A stretch of 13,855 nucleotides of DNA from NCBI RefSeq assembly GCF_000003605.2, contig NW_003116457.1:106358-120212 (forward strand). Direction: 5' to 3'. The DNA comes from Saccoglossus kowalevskii (Eukaryota; Hemichordata; Enteropneusta; Harrimaniidae). Made by a program: the position numbers and the translations under genes. Each line of letters starts with the position of its first letter. Position 1 is the first letter of the stretch. The notes beneath the pieces were generated by a model that was given only the letters and a program-made list of their open reading frames with translations, had not been told where the DNA came from and did no database searches. Shown here in pieces: positions 9,011-13,855 of the stretch.

Positions 9011-9661
9011 CAAGTACCTCATCATGTCAAGCTAAGCTATGCAAATATTTACCTCTTGACATTGGATGTGGTTTAGAAGCGGCAACCACTTATTAAAAAG
9101 CAATTCAAACAATAAAGACTTTGGAATATCATAATTATACTGTAAATCGACTTACGGTAGTAATAGTGCAACAGCGTGAAATAAATAATACCTTAGCCAA
9201 TACTAAAACTACTCTACCGCATGTTATCATCTCAATCTAAAATAACCAAATGATTATAAACACCGAACTGTCATTGCATACTGACAGGGTTGTGTGAGAA
9301 GCACACCACTACAACTGCAGAAGTGGTCCACGGCTCACGCTGGGCTTACTTGCTCGAACTTAATTTTCACAGATAAAATAAAAACAAAGACCTTAATGCT
9401 CTGACCATAAGTACTGGACAAGTTCCAGGCAATAGAGCTACATAAAAGATATATCTTTACATTGTACATGACGTGATTTGCATCTGCAGTTCACATTTGC
9501 ATATTTATGTATTCCACAGCGACGTTGTTTTACCATTGGCTGCATGTACGCATGCACTGTGGCGCCGGTATGAATTAATAAATTAAGACACATTGCGCAT
9601 CGAACTGTTATTTTATCTAAGATGACCATTTGGCGAGATTGTATTTGTTACAGTGTCCAGG
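9011..9661. other. No gene seen between two repeat copies
   Basis: AT-rich sequence with one 63-codon minus-strand ORF (9629-9438) lacking any recognisable domain. Nothing else was supported. Confidence 0.5.
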
Positions 9662-10060
9662 TGTTAAATCTAATTTATATTGAATGTGAGGTCAATTGAC
9701 ATTGATATGGTATGATGTCGTCGTTGTCTTTTATTTAGATCCACTATGACATGGGATGTTATTGGTATGTACTACCATTATAGGTACCTTTACGTGGGTA
9801 TTAAAATATTAGATTACTTTTTCGTGAAATTCGTGGATTCTTTTTGTAATATTCTCACATGCAATAGTGAGGTTAAAATGAGTTCATTTCATTTCACAAT
9901 CTTCACTGCGGCGTGATGACACGTTACAGTTGATGTGGTGAGTCATCGCAACAATAATAGCAAGGTGAACACTCCTCACATTGACGTCACAAGAGCTACA
10001 ACAAGTTACAACTAGTCCTAGCTGATGAGCCGAATAGAACTGCCACGAGTAGCGCCCTCA
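9662..10060 (+). repeat. Dispersed repeat, copy 2 (uninterrupted)
   Basis: Aligns in order with the two arms of copy 1: AATTTATATTGAATGTGAGG and GGTCAATTGA near 9669-9697, ACTACCATT near 9771, CGTGAAATT near 9823, TTAAAATGAGTT near 9874, AAGAGCTAC near 9991, and the shared end motif CACGAGTAGCGCCCTCAA at about 10027-10044. Because it lacks the 0.55-kb insert, it serves as the empty-site reference for the element in copy 1. No ORF and no clear terminal inverted repeat were seen. Confidence 0.62.
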
Positions 10061-10087
10061 ATCAATCCAGGTTCACATCTTCCTCGC

Positions 10088-10337
10088 TTAAAGGGCGATG
10101 GTCGTCGAGCCGCGCATGCGCGAGATATAGTACAATCTGAGACGGTACAAAGCTTTAATTAGGTAATTTATTTGATGATTGGAATGTATAGAACGAGTCA
10201 CCGCGGCAATTAACGCAAGTCGCGCTCAGGTCAAAACTCATCCTCGTGATTTCATTAGAAGTGTGCATGGAATAGTGGGAAAATGTTTATCGACACAAAT
10301 GGCGCACATGCGCGGCGCGACGATCACCTCCCTTTAA
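10088..10337. mobile_element. 250-bp MITE with TTAA target duplication
   Basis: TTAA at 10088-10091 and again at 10334-10337 bracket an element starting AGGGCGATGGTCGTCG and ending with the near complement (CGACGATCACCTCCCT). The terminal inverted repeats match at about 26 of 31 positions by eye and include a GC-rich GCCGCGCATG core, striking against the AT-rich surroundings. A TTAA duplication is used by piggyBac and Kolobok-type transposases, among others, so the autonomous partner cannot be named from this copy. It is too short to encode anything. It lies just after the end of dispersed repeat copy 2. Confidence 0.85.
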
Positions 10338-11324
10338 TCTATGCCAACTTTCAGTTCGTTCTGTAAAGGTGGTAATGGAGACATGAGTTTAGCAGCTATA
10401 ACCATGTAACTATGTTTCGTTCTGTACTGAGTTTCCAATGCAGTGTCTTGTCATCTGTACTACAACGGAAGTGTCAAAGACATTGCAAAAGTAGGCATAG
10501 AAATAGTAACTTTTATAAGATCTTATTTTCCCTAAGTAATTCATAGTAGAATGAGATGTACATGATGAGAAGCTATAATTCGCCATCTTTAATTAAATTT
10601 GGATGCAAAGATTATGTATGAAGGGACTACAGGTCATAACTTGAGTGGAGTTAACCTATTGATTTTAAAAAAATACCTTGATCAATACCTGTCTAATTTC
10701 AGGCCCAATAAATTCATTTGAGAGGGATAATTCAAAACGCTATCACAATAGCAATTAAAAACAGCTTGCTTCATAATACATATCCCAATACTATACAATC
10801 AGTAATTTCATGCTCAATTGATTTTCAGTAGCTTCAGGGATAAATAAGAACAATAATTTGCCTGTAACATGTATCACATATGTAGGTCAACGTCTCTACA
10901 TTGACAGCTGGCTGACGTAAACAAATGGTGTTATTCTGGTAATATGTCTTGAGACCTTGTCATCACCAAAAAACATTTTCCAATTAAGACACTAGAACAG
11001 CGCAATTTTCTCAGAAGTAACATTGAGAAGTTGGGGGCAGAAATAAGCAGTTACAGTATAAAATCACACAAAAAATAATAATTTCATTGTAATACATGAC
11101 TGATTTGATGGTACTGGCCCTAAACATTATACAATGAGACCTTACTAAAAATTGCATTCATGACTTGGATAACTCGATAACTTGAAGTAGCTCTTCTAGT
11201 GAAAACTAATTATTTGAAACAGCAATGCATGTTTTAAAGTGCACTACAACTGTCAAAGCATACCAATTTTGTGACATTCTAACTAACCTTCACAAGATTA
11301 AATATATTTTTTTTACTTTTTAGC
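10338..11324. other. No gene seen
   Basis: AT-rich sequence with no ORF of note, no recognisable element ends and no clear repeats. It borders the minisatellite on the right. Confidence 0.5.
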
Positions 11325-12335
11325 CGACTTATACGACTTGCAACCACATTGTCGTATTTCAGTCCAAATTTGTTGACTTTCCAAATAAGTTCCTTGCCTT
11401 TCAATTCCATTTATATGACTTTCCATTCAATTTTTTAGATATTCTAACTTTTCTGGCTTTCCATAATCTTTCACTTCTCACTCACCTTTTTAATTGATAA
11501 TCTTTAAAAACTAATTTCAACCAATTTTGACTTTTCAAACATTTTAAACAATTCAACTAAATATTTTGTCCTTTCAACCGAATTTTCTATTCACTTTTTT
11601 CAACTTTCTAACCAATCTTTTTCGAATTTTAAACCATCGTTCAACGTTCACAAGCTTCTACACAAGTCCTCGGCTTTCCAGGCAGCCTCCAACCAATGTT
11701 CTCGTCCTTCCAATCGGCTTTCACTGCAATTTTATATACTTCCCAACCAATCTTTTCGACTTTCAGACAAACATTTTCGTTTTTCCAAGCAATTTTTACG
11801 ACTTTTCGATTAACGTTTATAATTTTTCAACATTGAATTTCCTACCAAATATTTTGGCTTTCAAACCAACTTTCGCCACCCTTTAACCAACGTTGATAAC
11901 AAATAACAATTTCGACTTTCCAAATAACGTTTTCCTTATTTTCGATTTTAACTTTCATTAATTCACGGACTTTACACTATTTTTTTTTAAATTTCAACGA
12001 ATTCTCATTACTTCGTGATCAACGTTCAATCTAAGTTTCACCACATTTCAACAAACAATTATGACGCTGAAATCCGATTTCACGGCTTTCTAGCTACATT
12101 TCATAAATTTCCGACCAACTTTCTCGACTATCAACGTTTTTCCAACCAGCTTTCACGACATCCGACTTTCCTTGCCTCATTTATCTACTTTATCAACCAA
12201 CTGTGACTCTTCAAATAACCTTTCATACTTTCAAACCTTCTTTTGCGACTTTCCAACTAGCGTTTTCGATTTTCCAATAATTTTATTTTCTAACCAAATA
12301 TTTAGATTGATTTTCCAAACAATTCTCCATATGAA
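11325..12335. repeat. Degenerate minisatellite, unit about 22 bp, roughly 45 copies
   Basis: The core CGACTTTCCAACCAATTT recurs throughout with a spacing of about 21-22 bases. For example, GACTTTCCA at 11374 and 11418 is 44 apart with a related GCCTTTCAA midway, and near-matches continue to about 12320. Copies are strongly diverged with small indels, so the array is old. The strand is pyrimidine-rich with A mostly in the CAAC part, giving strand asymmetry. The phenylalanine-rich ORFs here (such as 11566-11886) are a by-product of the TTT-rich unit and not genes, since 22 is not a multiple of three and the reading differs from unit to unit. Confidence 0.85.
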
Positions 12336-12580
12336 AATTTGTGCTTACAAGTCTTAGTAGGGGATTTGGATTATAACATGATCTAAATCCAACGTTAAGC
12401 CTATAAACGTTCCATTGTTTTTAGTGCCAAATCCCTTTGTTAAGTACAACAACAAATATTTCTTTGGTGTTTGTGAGCTCTTGTGTGATTGGTCAATGCA
12501 TGGACAGCTCTTCCACTTCCGTGTTGTACTCCCTATCAATTTGGGCCCTGTTTAACCATAGACAGCATAGTAGTATAGTA
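12336..12580. other. No gene seen; short inverted repeat
   Basis: Between the minisatellite and the hairpin. A 9-base inverted repeat, GGGATTTGG near 12361 and CCAAATCCC near 12427, is the only structure seen and is short enough to be chance. The minus-strand ORF 12539-12354 has no recognisable motif. Confidence 0.4.
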
Positions 12581-12582
12581 AA

Positions 12583-12616
12583 ACCATGGAGGTAATGAGA
12601 TTATTACCTCCATGGT
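12583..12616. repeat. Perfect 14-bp inverted repeat (hairpin)
   Basis: ACCATGGAGGTAAT at 12583-12596 is followed, after the six bases GAGATT, by its exact reverse complement at 12603-12616. The arms contain the palindrome CCATGG. It could fold as a cruciform or RNA hairpin, or be the fused ends of two head-to-head repeat copies. It is not followed by a T run and there is no gene to terminate. Confidence 0.85.
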
Positions 12617-12894
12617 AACACCAAAGTCAAACGCCGTATGCCCAGCGCAAGCTGGGCTGGAATATTATAATGAGCAAGTAAACAATGACGTCTTATTTAC
12701 TTCGATGCGATGTCACTACTTTCGTATCGAACTACAAGTATTTTTCCCCAAACGAGTCGTTTTCTTTCCGCAATACACATCTTTCGAACACACAATAGTT
12801 ATCAGATGTAAATATTACTTTTAATATATATGTTCCTGTCTAATTAAATAAAATTATAAGTTAGTTTCAGACGGCAGTAATGTTTCCGTTCATG
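12617..12894. other. No gene seen
   Basis: AT-rich spacer between the hairpin and the 205-bp tandem repeat. The short plus ORF at 12612-12824 begins inside the hairpin and has no recognisable motif. Confidence 0.4.
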
Positions 12895-13425
12895 CTATAT
12901 TCAGTTTGTACCATGTTTTCGACAAAATATTTGAATATTTTTGTTTTCATGATGCATGAATCATCTTATTATATTATCGACTATGCTCATTTTTTATTGT
13001 TCTCTGCCACGCATTTTTTTTCAAACAGACTTTGAATCCGTATGTTCTTCCGTCTGTCACCATATTGACTATAGCTCACACTATTTCAACCGGAATTCAT
13101 GTCTAAGTTTGTACCCCGTTTTCGACAAAATACTCGAATTTTAGTTTTTATGATGCATGAAACTTCAAATTTTGTTATTTTCACCGACTACGCTTGTTTT
13201 TTGTTGTTCTCTGTCTCGCATTTGTTTAATAGACTTTCATTCCGTCTTCCGTTTTCACGTCTGTCGCCATCTTGACTACACGACCAGTCCTTCAGCCTGA
13301 ATACACGTCTACCTACGTTATACTCTGTTTTTATTAATAATTTCAACAAAATAACTCGAATACTTGTGTATAAATGAGGCACGATTGTCTTTATTATTTT
13401 ATTTTCACTATTTTCGGTTTTTTGT
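12895..13425 (+). repeat. Tandem repeat, unit about 205 bp, two clear copies plus a diverged third
   Basis: GTTTGTACC followed by GTTTTCGACAAAATA and ATGATGCATGAA occurs at about 12904 and again at 13107, 203 bases apart. GACTA.GCT..TTTTTT.TTGTTCTCTG occurs at 12979 and 13186, 207 apart. TTCCGTCTGTCACCAT-TTGACTA near 13048 recurs as CGTCTGTCGCCATCTTGACTA near 13258. A third, weaker copy starts around 13316 (TTTCAACAAAATAACTCGAATA). The array is short and diverged, and no ORF spans it. A satellite-like monomer or the tandem core of a larger non-autonomous element are both possible. The limits are approximate. Confidence 0.75.
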
Positions 13426-13450
13426 TAGCGCTTCAAAGGGTTTCTTTTAC

Positions 13451-13618
13451 GTGACGATCAAGAAAATGCAAATCTTCGCTGTTTTCGATGTTGATGCCCG
13501 GGCTCTGAATCACACACACAGAGTTGTTAACATGAATTGCTGTGTCTACTGCGTCTGGATCTTCTGCACTATCATTCCCACCGTCATCAAAATCCGAAAA
13601 AAACATCGAGCAAATCAT
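13451..13618 (-). CDS. Possible acidic first exon, function unknown
   Basis: From an ATG at 13618-13616 the minus strand reads 56 codons and meets a GTAAAA donor-like sequence at 13450-13445. The product is unusually acidic and structured for chance sequence (FFSDFDDGGNDSAEDPDAVD), and the stretch is less AT-rich than its neighbours. Against it: no second exon was found in the remaining sequence, there is no homology that I recognise, the plus strand is also open here (13364-13687), and the area is surrounded by repeats. Acidic N-termini like this occur in some transposase proteins, but that is only a guess. Confidence 0.25.
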
Positions 13619-13659
13619 CTACACACGGGAACTCGTGATCATTTAGAATACCGCATTTC

Positions 13660-13680
13660 GCGAGAGTTCACGACTCTCGC
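13660..13680. repeat. Short perfect hairpin
   Basis: GCGAGAGT at 13660-13667 and its exact complement ACTCTCGC at 13673-13680 flank five bases. It lies just upstream of the acidic minus-strand ORF. The related word pair ACTCGTGA / TTCACGA (13631 and 13667) makes the local sequence more palindromic than average. No function can be assigned. Confidence 0.55.
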
Positions 13681-13855
13681 CGCCTAAAAGTTTTCAAGAC
13701 GGCACTTTCTTCATAGTAAACAGATGTACCCGTAAACCAATTTTGACAGGAAACAGAAGCATGGTTTAGAAGCTAATTTTTTTTTAAATCACTTTTGACC
13801 AAAAATACACATTTTTGTGCATATTTCAAACTACAGTGTGCATAAAAAAAAATAT
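13681..13855. other. No gene seen
   Basis: AT-rich end of the window with poly-A and poly-T runs and nothing recognisable. Confidence 0.4.

Noticed and set aside
11566-11886. A 106-codon Phe-rich ORF, seemingly a membrane protein
   Set aside because: It lies wholly within the 22-bp minisatellite and arises from TTT-rich units read in changing frames.
13188-13382. Minus-strand 64-codon ORF
   Set aside because: It lies in the 205-bp tandem repeat and has no counterpart in the other units.
1-13855. A bacterial operon, phage, defence system or CRISPR array
   Set aside because: There are no long ORFs, no Shine-Dalgarno-spaced genes and no regular spacer-repeat structure; introns and eukaryotic transposons dominate.

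Overview
The window reads as AT-rich nuclear DNA from an invertebrate animal. Coding sequence is cut into short exons by small GT-AG introns. There is a CR1/jockey-like non-LTR retrotransposon tail, a decayed PIF/Harbinger element, MITE-like inverted-repeat elements, minisatellite DNA, and an extracellular-type gene with cysteine-rich and von Willebrand D (VWD) modules. A mollusc or another marine lophotrochozoan would fit, but that is an impression and not a proven assignment. No bacterial genes, rRNA, convincing tRNA or CRISPR array were seen.

Layout. 1-559: 3' end of a non-LTR retrotransposon (end of the reverse-transcriptase ORF with one frame break, AATAAA, TAA-repeat tail). 560-1330: no gene seen. 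About 1331-3786: a dead PIF/Harbinger DNA transposon with two tail-to-tail genes, a DDE transposase on + and a Myb/SANT-like accessory protein on -. Both keep recognisable family motifs and splice sites but carry several stops and frame breaks.

4590-7037 (perhaps from 4112): the main host-type gene, on +. A chain of exons joined by phase-1 introns encodes two diverged copies of a cysteine-rich domain, with two candidate microexons (21 and 9 nt). These are followed by pieces of a VWD domain. An in-frame stop at 5818-5820, apparently one base away from an open reading frame into the VWD exons, means the locus either ends as a short cysteine-rich protein or is a decayed copy of a longer VWD protein.

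7038-13855 is mostly gene-free repeat DNA. Two diverged copies of a dispersed repeat (8110-9010 and 9662-10060) end in the same short motif, and the first is split by a 0.55-kb inverted-repeat element with long TIRs. A 250-bp MITE with TTAA target duplication follows at 10088-10337, then about 1 kb of degenerate 22-bp minisatellite (11325-12335), a perfect 14-bp hairpin (12583-12616), and two to three copies of a roughly 205-bp tandem repeat (12895-13425). A weak acidic exon candidate on - lies at 13451-13618.

The parts do not form one functional system. The window looks like one gene locus set among nested transposon remnants. The least explained items are the duplicated cysteine-rich domain with its microexons and the ambiguous link to the VWD exons.
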